Positions 45,655 to 53,467 of a DNA stretch of 64,000 nt are shown piece by piece; within the stretch, counting starts at the first letter, position 1; every line of letters begins with the position of its first letter. The position numbers were made by a program, and so were the translations under genes. The DNA lies in contig NZ_JANINI010000002.1 in NCBI RefSeq assembly GCF_024580145.1, forward strand, positions 248,001 to 312,000. Direction: 5' to 3'. This DNA comes from Methyloversatilis sp. XJ19-49. GTDB taxonomy: Bacteria > Pseudomonadota > Gammaproteobacteria > Burkholderiales > Rhodocyclaceae. Under the pieces are notes generated by a model that was not told the origin of the DNA, ran no database searches, and saw nothing but the letters and a program-made list of their open reading frames with translations.

Positions 45655-46533
45655 ATGTCAGTCAGACACCCCATCGTTGCGATCACCGGCTCGTCCGGCG
45701 CCGGCACCACATCGGTCACCCGAACTTTCGAAAGCATCTTCCGCCGCGAAGGCGTGGCCGCGGCCGTGATCGAGGGCGACAGCTTCCATCGCTACGACCG
45801 CGCCGAAATGAAGCGCGCCGCCGCCGAGATCGATCCGAAGGAAAAACCGCACTTCAGCCATTTCGGCGAAGAGGCCAATCTGTTCGACGAACTCGAAACG
45901 CTGTTCCGCACCTACTCGGAAACCGGGACCGGGCGCAGCCGCAAATACCTGCACAACGACGAGGAGGCCGCCCCGTACGACCAGCCGGCCGGCACCTTCA
46001 CGCCCTGGTCCGACCTGCCGCCGAGCGAGCTGCTGTTCTACGAAGGCCTGCACGGAGGCGTGAAGACCGACAGCATCGACGTGTCGCGCTACCCCGACCT
46101 GCTGATCGGCGTGGTGCCGGTGATCAATCTGGAATGGATACAGAAGATACATCGCGACCGCAGCACGCGCGGCTACTCGACCGCCGCGGTGACCGACGTC
46201 ATCCTCGGCCGCATGCACGACTACGTGCATTACATCTGCCCGCAATTCACGCGCACCCACATCAACTTCCAGCGTGTGCCGGTGGTCGACACCAGCGACC
46301 CCTTCATCGCGCGCACCATTCCGACCGCCGACGAAAGCCTGGTGGTGATCCGCTTCTCGAATCCGCGCGGCTTCGACTTTCCCTACCTGCTGAGCATGCT
46401 GCACGACTCCTTCATGTCGCGCGCCAACACGCTGGTGGTGCCGGGCGGCAAGATGGAACTGGCGATGCAGCTCATCTTCACGCCGATGATCCTGCGCCTG
46501 CTGGAACGGCGTCGACAACAGCGGGCGGCATGA
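45655..46533 (+). CDS. cbbP: phosphoribulokinase, proteobacterial class I
   Basis: 292 residues. P-loop-like AITGSSGAGTTSVT, VIEGDSFHRYDR, FYEGLHGG and RDRSTRGYS match class I phosphoribulokinase, which makes RuBP from Ru5P with ATP. It lies 41 nt after fbp and is followed by the degenerate GAPDH-like gene. No cbbT, cbbA or active cbbG appears in the window. Confidence 0.95.
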   Translation: MSVRHPIVAITGSSGAGTTSVTRTFESIFRREGVAAAVIEGDSFHRYDRAEMKRAAAEIDPKEKPHFSHFGEEANLFDELETLFRTYSETGTGRSRKYLHNDEEAAPYDQPAGTFTPWSDLPPSELLFYEGLHGGVKTDSIDVSRYPDLLIGVVPVINLEWIQKIHRDRSTRGYSTAAVTDVILGRMHDYVHYICPQFTRTHINFQRVPVVDTSDPFIARTIPTADESLVVIRFSNPRGFDFPYLLSMLHDSFMSRANTLVVPGGKMELAMQLIFTPMILRLLERRRQQRAA

Positions 46534-46585
46534 ACGACATGGTGACCCGACGGAACAGGCGGCGACGAATGCCGCCGCAGCGAAC

Positions 46586-47425
46586 ATGGTGAGGCGGATC
46601 GCCATCGACGGCTGCGGACGCACCGCGCGCAACGCGCGCGCGGCGATCGGCGCGCACGCGGCTTTCTGCGCCAACGGCGGGCTGGAACTGGTCAGCGTGG
46701 CGGCGCGCGACGACGCCCCCGGCGATGCCACGCCGGCCTGGGGCCAGCACGGTGTCGACATCGTGCTCGATTGTTCAGGCGGCGATCCGCGGCGGCACCT
46801 CGCGGCGGGCGCGACCAAGGTGCTGTGCGGCGCACCGGCCGGCGGCTTCGCCTTCGACGGCATGGTGGTGTTCGGCGTGAACCACATGCGGATCGACGGC
46901 TCGCACCGCCTGCTGCATGGCGCATGCAGCGCCACCCACGGCATCGCACCGGTGGCGCGCCTGCTGCATTACGCGCTGGGCATCGAGCACGCGGTGATCA
47001 CGCCGATGCTCGACGTGCAGCACTGCGCCGGCGTCGCCTGCGAGCGCGAAGGCAGTGTGGCCGCGCAGCTGCAGCAGGTGCTGCCCCGCCTGCCGGGCGC
47101 ACTCGACGAAACACCGCCGGTGCATGTGCCGGACTGCGATCTGGTGCTGCTCGGCATGATGTTCGTCGCCTCGCGGGACACCAGCGTGGAAGAGGTGAAT
47201 GCGCTGATCCAGTGCGCCAGCTTCGGCGCCTGGGGCGAACTGCTGCGTTACTGCGACGGCCCGGACGCCGGCACAGCCGCCGCGAACGACATGCACTCCT
47301 GCCTGTTCCAGGCAGCGCTCACCCAGGTGTCGGGCCGCATCGTCAAGGTGTGCGCCGGCTACCGCAGCGAACTGGGCTACGCATGCCGGCTGGTCGACAC
47401 ACTGGAAGTGATGGCGCGCGTCTGA
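46586..47425 (+). CDS. degenerate GAPDH-like protein at the end of the cbb operon
   Basis: 279 residues, about 50 shorter than GAPDH. Homology is seen in the Rossmann start (RIAIDGCGRTARNARAA versus INGFGRIGR), LDCSGGD, the region ACSATHGIAPVARLL opposite SCTTNCLAPVAKVL, DMHSCLFQAALT (like DPHSSIFDA) and the end GYACRLVDTLEVMA. About 45 residues of the NAD-binding domain are absent, the nucleophile Cys is shifted by one residue, and the catalytic His region reads ITPMLDVQHC. Dehydrogenase activity is therefore unlikely; a regulatory or scaffolding role is possible. No good ribosome site precedes the ATG. Confidence 0.7.
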   Translation: MVRRIAIDGCGRTARNARAAIGAHAAFCANGGLELVSVAARDDAPGDATPAWGQHGVDIVLDCSGGDPRRHLAAGATKVLCGAPAGGFAFDGMVVFGVNHMRIDGSHRLLHGACSATHGIAPVARLLHYALGIEHAVITPMLDVQHCAGVACEREGSVAAQLQQVLPRLPGALDETPPVHVPDCDLVLLGMMFVASRDTSVEEVNALIQCASFGAWGELLRYCDGPDAGTAAANDMHSCLFQAALTQVSGRIVKVCAGYRSELGYACRLVDTLEVMARV

Positions 47426-47452
47426 TGCGGCCCGGCCCGCGGCCGGATGTGC

Positions 47453-48220
47453 TCAGCAACCGGTGCGTGCGCTGGCCGCCCGTCGCCAGTGACCGGGCGG
47501 CAGGCCGAAGCGCTGCGTGAAGCGGCGGGTGAAGGTGCTCTGGTCGGAGAAACCGGTGTCGAGCGCGATGTCGCCGAGCGCACGCGAGCCGTCGTCGAGC
47601 AGGGCGAGGGCGGCGTCCAGGCGCAGGCGGGTCAGGTAACGGTGCGGGGCTTCGCCGAAGGCGTCGACGAACAGGTCATGGAAGCGGCGCGGGCCGTAGC
47701 CGAAGCAGGCCGCCAGATCCTTCAGCGGCGGTGCGTCGCCGGCGTGGCGGCGCAGCCAGGCGTCGATGCGGGCGACCGGAAAACGGCGCGCGTCGTCGTT
47801 CGCCGGGGCGGTGTGCAGGCGGTGCGCCAGGTCATCGGCAAAGCGGGTGGCCAGCAGCCAGTGACGCGGACGCGACACGCGCTCGCCGGCCAGGCCGAGC
47901 AGCGGCTGCACGCGCCGGCGCAGAGGTGCGTCGATGACGAAGGCGCGCGGACGCCGGAACAGCGAGGCCGGCAAGGCGACCGAATCGGCCGGGAGGTCGA
48001 CCACGAGCTGGCGGTTGGCGGCATCCAGCCCGCGGTAGTCGTGCCGGGTGCCGGCCGGTATCAGCAGGCCGGCGCCGGCATCGACCCGGTGCAGATGGCT
48101 CTCGAGTTCCAGTTCGGTACCGCCGTCGCCGCCCAGCACGACCTGGTGGAAATCGTGCGCGTGTCCGGCCGGTTCGGCCGCGTAGCAGCGGGTATCGACG
48201 TTGGGATCGGTGGCGTGCAT
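47453..48220 (-). CDS. AraC-family regulator with N-terminal cupin
   Basis: 255 residues from MHATDPNVDTRCY. An N-terminal cupin-like arm (HAHDFHQVVLGGDG, AGLLIPAGTRHDY) and a C-terminal double helix-turn-helix (LKDLAACFGYGPRRFHDLF, LGDIALDTGFSDQSTFTRRF). It likely controls the divergent or adjacent exporter gene; effector unknown. Start chosen at the ATG 10 nt after the exporter stop. Confidence 0.87.
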   Translation of the reverse strand: MHATDPNVDTRCYAAEPAGHAHDFHQVVLGGDGGTELELESHLHRVDAGAGLLIPAGTRHDYRGLDAANRQLVVDLPADSVALPASLFRRPRAFVIDAPLRRRVQPLLGLAGERVSRPRHWLLATRFADDLAHRLHTAPANDDARRFPVARIDAWLRRHAGDAPPLKDLAACFGYGPRRFHDLFVDAFGEAPHRYLTRLRLDAALALLDDGSRALGDIALDTGFSDQSTFTRRFTQRFGLPPGHWRRAASARTGC

Positions 48221-48230
48221 GACAGGGCTT

Positions 48231-49091
48231 TCAGCGACGCCGGCACAGTAGCACGCCGCCCAGCGCCAGCGCGAAACCGGCCATCTGCAGCGGCGCCAGC
48301 CGCTCGCCGAACAGCAGGGCGGCCTGCACCGCGGCCAGCGGCGGGGCCAGCAGCACCAGCACGCTGACCTTTGCCGCCGAGCCACGGCGCACCATCCACA
48401 CCAGCAGCGTGCTGCCGATGGCCGACAGGCCGAACACCGCCCAGGCCAGTGACGCCCACAGTGCCGGGCCGGGCACCCATAACGACTCGCCGAGCGCCAG
48501 CGCGACGACCAGACAGACCAGCGCGCCACCGGCATTCTGGATCGCGCTCGAACTGAACAGGTCGGCGGCGGCGATCGAGCTTTTCTGCACCAGCGTGCCT
48601 GCGGTGATGCCGGCCACGGCGACCAGCGCCACACCGACAACCAGCGGCGACAACGCCTCAGGGCCCACGCTTGCCAGCCGCGGCGCCAGCACCAGCACGA
48701 CCCCCAGCGCACCGGCCAGCAAACCCGCCCAGAAATGACGGCCCGGCGGTTCGTTGAACAGGCGCTGCGCGATCAGGGCGGTGAACATCGGCTGCAGCGT
48801 GGCCAGCAGCGCCATCACCGCCGGCGACAGCCCGTGCGCCACCGCCCAGTAGCCGCCGCCCATGTAGACGCCCTGCAGCAGCGCACCAGCCAGCAGATGC
48901 TTGGGCCACTGGCTGCGCGCCGGCCAGGCGACACGCAGCGCGCCGGCGATGGCGGCGTACATCAGTGTGGTCAACGTGAAGCGGGCGAGCAGGAATAGCG
49001 CCGGATCGGCCACGCCGTCGATCGCCCGCGCAACGATGAAACCGGTGGACCAGACGACGACGAACAGGGCAGGGGCGATGACGGCGAGCAC
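48231..49091 (-). CDS. EamA/DMT superfamily transporter
   Basis: About 286 residues with ten predicted transmembrane helices in two EamA repeats (FVVVWSTGFIVARAIDG; MALLATLQPMFTALIAQRLF; LLAPPLAAVQAALLFGERLA). The long frame begins at a TTG (49163); the GTG at 49091 (VLAVIAPALFVVVW) gives the usual family length, but neither has a good ribosome site. Exporters of this family move amino acids or metabolites. Followed by the AraC gene on the same strand. Confidence 0.82.
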   Translation of the reverse strand: MLAVIAPALFVVVWSTGFIVARAIDGVADPALFLLARFTLTTLMYAAIAGALRVAWPARSQWPKHLLAGALLQGVYMGGGYWAVAHGLSPAVMALLATLQPMFTALIAQRLFNEPPGRHFWAGLLAGALGVVLVLAPRLASVGPEALSPLVVGVALVAVAGITAGTLVQKSSIAAADLFSSSAIQNAGGALVCLVVALALGESLWVPGPALWASLAWAVFGLSAIGSTLLVWMVRRGSAAKVSVLVLLAPPLAAVQAALLFGERLAPLQMAGFALALGGVLLCRRR

Positions 49092-49212
49092 GACACGGGA
49101 CCCGGAATGAGAGGGCTGCCAGTCTGCACGGGCACCGCGGTGATGTCTTGTCGAAAACTGCAATGACTGCCTGCGCCGGACACGGCGGCGGCGGCGGGCC
49201 TGTGGGAGGGAC

Positions 49213-49556
49213 CTGTGGGAGCGGCGGCCCCGCCGCGATTGATGCTTCGATTATCGCTGATCAACGCGAGTATCGCGGCGAGGCCGCCGCTCCCACAGGG
49301 ACGGCATGCTGCACAGAGACCATCGCGGCGCGATCGCGGCGGGGCCGCCGCTCCCACAGGGACAGCACGCTGCACAGAGACCATCGCGGGGCTGATCGCG
49401 GCGAGGCCGCCGCTCCCACAGGGATGGCACGCTGCACAGAGACCATCGCGGGACTGATCGCGGCGAGGCCGCCGCTCCTACAGGGACGGCACGCCGCACA
49501 AAGACCATCGCGGGGCTGATCGCGGCGGGGCCGCCGCTCCCACAAGTCCAGCTCCT
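49213..49556. repeat. REP array: one inverted pair plus direct tandem copies
   Basis: An inverted pair (49213-49239 and 49272-49298, same 27-nt arm as at 42.2 kb) is followed by four further direct copies of the right arm, all ending at a CTCCCACAG-type tail. Their spacing is 61, 62, 62 and 62 nt. Between arms is a conserved CACGCTGCACAGAGACCATC-type spacer. This is a REP/BIME-type array between the exporter and the acetamidase gene; it lacks the near-random spacers of CRISPR. Confidence 0.88.
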
Positions 49557-51042
49557 ACAGGCTGCCGCCGGAGAACAGTGCCTTCCTGATCACCGCGTGC
49601 ACGCCCCAGTTGCCATCCACCACCTGGGTCACGGCGAAGTCGACGCCGACCGACAGCAGCGAAATCGCTTCGTCCTCGGTGAGCTTCTGCGTGTCCATCA
49701 GGAAGGCGCGGCTCTTGCGGAAGGCGTCCTTCAGTGCGAGGTCGACCGACGATTTGGCGTAGATGTCGCTCTGCGCCTTGTCGCCCAGTTCGGCCAGGTA
49801 GTTGGCGAAGCTGAAGCCGTGGATCACCCATTCCTCAGGTGTTTCAAGCAGCGGGTAGGCGAGCTTTTCGAGTGCGGTGCCGGCGAGGTCGGCCTTCTTG
49901 TGCAGGATGAACTGGAAGGTGCCGGTCAGTGAACATTCGATGGCCGTGCCGCACAGTTCGGAGTCGCCCTGACCCGCGTGCGGATCACCGACCGAAAACA
50001 GCGCGCCCTTGACGGCGACCGGGTAGTACATCGTTGCGCCCTTGCCGATGCGCCAGTTGTCGATGTTGCCGCCGGTATAGCTGGGCGGGATGGAATCGAC
50101 CATGTCGGCTTCCTTCGGCGCCACGCCGGTCACGCCGAAGTGCGGCCGCGTCGGCACGCGCACGTTCTTCAGCACGCCGTGATTTTCCTTGATCGTCGAG
50201 TGATCGACGACCACGCCCGGGTAGTCGATCGTCTTGTGCACCACGCCGAACGGATCGGTCTGCGGTGTCCACTGGAAGTTGTACACCGCCTGCGCCCAGT
50301 TCTTCTCGCTGCTGGCGTCGATCTCGTAGATCGTGATGACTTCGCGTTCCTTCGGCTCGGTGATCAGCTCCTTGAAGTGGAAGCCCCACCAGGCCGCGGC
50401 ATTGACGCCGAAGCTCTTGCCCTTGTACTTCGGGTTGGCGCTCGGCCGCGGCGTGACGTCGACGATGCGCACCTCGAGCACGTCGCCCTCTTCCGCGCCC
50501 TTCACGTACACCGGCCCGGTGCATATGTGTACACCGAGACCTTCGCCGGCGCCGCGCCCGAACAGGCTGGCGTCCATCGGCCCGGCACCGCGGCGGATGA
50601 CGCCCTTCTTCTTCTTGTCCCAGTAGAAAACGCTTTCCGCGCCCGGGTCACCCTTGATCATGCGATCGAAATCGTCGCCCGCGTGGTGGGTCAGCGTTTC
50701 GATGGTGACGAAATCACCCGGCTCGACGGTCACCTGCGGCTTCAGCGACTTGCTGAAGTAACCCCAGTGCACCGTGTCGGCGCTGGCCGCGATGTAATAG
50801 TGATTGACTGCCTTCATCGTGCCGGTGGCCGCATCCTTGGCCATCGCCGAGCCGACCCAGCCGGCGCTCAGCGTGCCGAAGCCGGCCGCCAGCGAACCCT
50901 TCAGCAAGCCGCGCCGTGACGGATCCGGCGGCGCCGGCGTATCGAGCGCCGCCTCGCCATTGCCATCGACCTGTACCGTCAGGCGGCCTTTTGCATCACA
51001 GAAACTGCAGTGCTGATGTGCGGGATGAGTACAGCTCGACAT
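49555..51042 (-). CDS. Tat-exported acetamidase/formamidase
   Basis: 495 residues from MSSCTHPAHQHC. The leader has a twin-arginine motif SRRGLLKGSL followed by a hydrophobic stretch (AAGFGTLSAGWVGSAMA). An N-terminal Cys/His segment (CTHPAHQHCSFC) precedes it and might bind metal. The mature region is the FmdA/AmdA acetamidase/formamidase fold: VEPGDFVTIETLTHHAG, HICTGPVYVKGAEEGD, VGDPHAGQGDSELCGTAIE. Known members hydrolyse formamide or acetamide; a Tat-exported form is unusual and substrate is unproven. Confidence 0.85.
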   Translation of the reverse strand: MSSCTHPAHQHCSFCDAKGRLTVQVDGNGEAALDTPAPPDPSRRGLLKGSLAAGFGTLSAGWVGSAMAKDAATGTMKAVNHYYIAASADTVHWGYFSKSLKPQVTVEPGDFVTIETLTHHAGDDFDRMIKGDPGAESVFYWDKKKKGVIRRGAGPMDASLFGRGAGEGLGVHICTGPVYVKGAEEGDVLEVRIVDVTPRPSANPKYKGKSFGVNAAAWWGFHFKELITEPKEREVITIYEIDASSEKNWAQAVYNFQWTPQTDPFGVVHKTIDYPGVVVDHSTIKENHGVLKNVRVPTRPHFGVTGVAPKEADMVDSIPPSYTGGNIDNWRIGKGATMYYPVAVKGALFSVGDPHAGQGDSELCGTAIECSLTGTFQFILHKKADLAGTALEKLAYPLLETPEEWVIHGFSFANYLAELGDKAQSDIYAKSSVDLALKDAFRKSRAFLMDTQKLTEDEAISLLSVGVDFAVTQVVDGNWGVHAVIRKALFSGGSL

Positions 51043-51411
51043 GCGGACGCTCCTTCTGGACAGTGGGGATGTGCAGCACCGCGTGTTGCAGTGCATCAAC
51101 CGTGCCAGACGGAAAGTCGTTAAGAATCAATGGGCGGGTGTGTGAAATTTGCCCGCTTGCGGTGCGTTGCGCACTGCAACAGGGCTCGCCGTGATGAGCA
51201 TCTCTGACCTTGCTCTGCGAGCGTGCGGGTGCAGGGCGCTGGAGCTACCTAGAGTGACGGGCTTCAGATCATTGCAACGCTGGCCGCCGCAATGCGTGGA
51301 AAGCTGTAAAGCACACTGTCCATGAAACTCGAACTTCAGTTCGACTTCCGGGTAAGCGCAAGAACCTCGGCTACCAAAAGCGTCGGGGTTCACACACAGC
51401 TTTTCCATTCA
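51043..51411. other. intergenic stretch at the edge of the defence island
   Basis: 369 bp between the acetamidase start and the HNH gene end. Only short arginine-rich or unrelated ORFs are found. Base composition is lower in GC than most of the window, including several A/T runs, which may mark an island boundary. The pair CTCGAACTTCAGTTCGACTT is a small inverted repeat near 51329-51345. Confidence 0.4.
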
Positions 51412-51981
51412 TCAGCCAGTCTGCGCCTCAACCGCCGCTGCCAGCAGAGGCGCAACCCGGCGAAGGCCGTCCAGACTCAAATCGCCGCTTCGATACATGT
51501 CGTACCACGACTTGCGCCAGCGGATGATGCGTTCGCCATCGCGCAGCTTGAGGCGCTTCAGTGTGTACTCAGCCTTGGCGCGATGCGCTGCCGGCACCGC
51601 GTCGGTAACACGCATCTGCAGAGACGGAAGGATGATCTCGAACCACCCCTGACCGACCTCATAAGGATCAAGCACGTCGGCATCGGCATTCTTCTTCGAG
51701 GAATTCAACGTCGCAGATGCAAAGCGGTAGTTGCTCCACTCGTATGCGAGCTTTGGGTGGTTTTTGTAGCTGAGGTAATGGTCCACCGTGCCGCCGGTCG
51801 GGTCGTGCATGGCAGCGTAGCCGCACATATCAAAAAAGCCTTCCGAAAGTTTGGCTATGTAGGGCTCCCAAAGTGCCTTCGGGCGTTTGGCGCCGGGATT
51901 CGCCGCAAGCCAGTCATTTCCCGGTGCCTTCACCTTGCTGTCGAAATCCTTCGGCTTCCGCACCTTGGCAACCGGAATCAT
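51412..51981 (-). CDS. HNH-like nuclease partner of the AAA ATPase (Septu PtuB-like)
   Basis: 189 residues from MIPVAKVRKPKDF; the ATG overlaps the ATPase stop (ATGA, 51978-51981), so the two are a translationally coupled pair. The core TVDHYLSYKNHPKLAYEWSN ... NSSKK matches an HNH metal site (DH, a later Asn and Lys), but the usual CxxC zinc knuckles are missing; only MCGYAAM precedes it. The partner and neighbourhood (type I R-M) fit a two-gene Septu-like defence system. No PtuB-wide motif beyond this could be checked. Confidence 0.7.
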   Translation of the reverse strand: MIPVAKVRKPKDFDSKVKAPGNDWLAANPGAKRPKALWEPYIAKLSEGFFDMCGYAAMHDPTGGTVDHYLSYKNHPKLAYEWSNYRFASATLNSSKKNADADVLDPYEVGQGWFEIILPSLQMRVTDAVPAAHRAKAEYTLKRLKLRDGERIIRWRKSWYDMYRSGDLSLDGLRRVAPLLAAAVEAQTG

Positions 51982-53240
51982 CCCTTGTCCCCACGCAAGA
52001 CTTTGATGGCATTTGTTTTCACGAGCCAACGCGGCCAGAACTCATCGCCTGCGGGCAATAGCTTCTTGAGCTGCGCATGAATAGCCTTCTGACTGTCCAG
52101 CCCCGCTGGCAGGGGCTTGTCGCCACGCATGAAGGCCTCGGCTGCTTCGATGGCGCGCTCTGCTTCGACCGAACGCGCCTGTTCCAGGCCGAAGGTTTCG
52201 GATACCAGCCAATTGGTTGCGTCACCCTGTGTCGCCCAACCACCCTGGTCGATCTCAACGCGACCGTCACGCAGGGAAAGGTGGATCAGATCGTCCTTTA
52301 CCGGATCGAAGTAGGGCTCGAGCGAGGCGGCCACCAGTGGCGCATGCGTGGCTACCAGCATTTGCGGCGGCTTGCCGTTCTTGCCGCGCAGAATGTCGAT
52401 CGCCTGCAGCACGCTGGGCAGCACCGAGCGTTGCCAGCGCGGGTGAAGATGGGTTTCCGGCTCATCGAACAGGATGACGAAACGGTCTTCAGGCTTCTTT
52501 CCCAGCAACTGCGCAGCCACCCGGTGTTCATGCCAAGCCCACACCAGAAAGTAGGCGAGCGCGAGCATGCGGCGCACACCGGCCGATGCCAGCGTCACCG
52601 GTACCGTCTGATTGCCGACCAGCAAGGTTGGCCGGTCTCGCCCTTCGCCGACGAACAGCCTTTGCGGCTGGCCAACCCTCAGTGGTTCGGACGGTGGCGA
52701 TATGACCCGCAGCACCTCTTCCAACGCCTGGAACTGCGGCTTGCGCCCCTCTTGCCAGTTCACCCAGTCGCGCTCCAGGCCCTCGCATACGCGCTGGCCC
52801 TTCACGTCGAGGCCATTCCATACATCGGCGGCCTGGAAATGATAGGCCGACGGTCGACCGGGATCGTTGCGCCAGTAATTGCGTGCCGGGTCCCACACCG
52901 AAAAGCCGCCATCGATGCGGATATAGACGACGATGCCCGGAATCGGCGGCCGCTTGGCATCCAGCGGCCAGGTTTCATCGGTGCGCCGGAAAGTGGATAC
53001 CACCGGCTCGGCTGCTTTGGCGACGCCACGGACCACGTATTCGATCGATGCCTTTTTGCTGGATGGAGCCGGCAACGCCACCTGTCCCGCCCATGTACGA
53101 GTCAGCGCCCACCAAGCCAAATCGAGCAGAAAGCTCTTGCCCAGGCCGTTGTCACCGGCGATCAGATTGATTCGCTCCGCCCAGTCGACCCGAACATCCG
53201 GCGACAGACCGACGTCTTTTAGATGTAGATATTGGAGCAT
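51978..53240 (-). CDS. AAA/SMC-type ATPase of a two-gene defence system (Septu PtuA-like)
   Basis: 420 residues. N-terminal Walker A AGDNGLGKSFLLD near residue 30, an ABC signature-like LASAGVRRMLALAYFLVWAW, Walker B VILFDEPETHLHP and the His-switch LVATHAPLVAAS. It is an OLD/RecF-like ABC ATPase without a TOPRIM domain. Pairing with a small HNH-like protein resembles Septu (PtuA-PtuB). Lies 228 bp downstream of hsdR in the same direction. Confidence 0.78.
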   Translation of the reverse strand: MLQYLHLKDVGLSPDVRVDWAERINLIAGDNGLGKSFLLDLAWWALTRTWAGQVALPAPSSKKASIEYVVRGVAKAAEPVVSTFRRTDETWPLDAKRPPIPGIVVYIRIDGGFSVWDPARNYWRNDPGRPSAYHFQAADVWNGLDVKGQRVCEGLERDWVNWQEGRKPQFQALEEVLRVISPPSEPLRVGQPQRLFVGEGRDRPTLLVGNQTVPVTLASAGVRRMLALAYFLVWAWHEHRVAAQLLGKKPEDRFVILFDEPETHLHPRWQRSVLPSVLQAIDILRGKNGKPPQMLVATHAPLVAASLEPYFDPVKDDLIHLSLRDGRVEIDQGGWATQGDATNWLVSETFGLEQARSVEAERAIEAAEAFMRGDKPLPAGLDSQKAIHAQLKKLLPAGDEFWPRWLVKTNAIKVLRGDKG

Positions 53241-53467
53241 GTCGTGGAAGTGTCCTCTTCGTGTGCCCGCGAGATTAGATCAAACCCCGACACGAAAAGC
53301 GAAGCGAACAGGCATTTCCCTCGTTTCTTTTATGAAGGGGGGGCATCGCCCCATCGTCGCTCTCGAACAGCAGGCATTCGCCGCTGGGTTGATCAGTCAT
53401 GTCGCAGAGGTGGAAAGGGGTGCAAGACGCGGCGGAAAGGCAGCCGCAGCCGACACGGTCACGCCAA

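Noticed and set aside
49213-49556. Possible CRISPR array
   Set aside because: Repeat arms are GC-rich REP palindromes, the intervals between copies are nearly identical to each other rather than unique, and no cas gene is near.
51127-51408. 93-residue minus-strand ORF in the gap before the HNH gene
   Set aside because: No ribosome site, no motif and no neighbour coupling; composition resembles random DNA.
52077-53222. 381-residue plus-strand ORF opposite the ABC ATPase
   Set aside because: No homology pattern; biased composition from an antisense frame of a clear ATPase gene.
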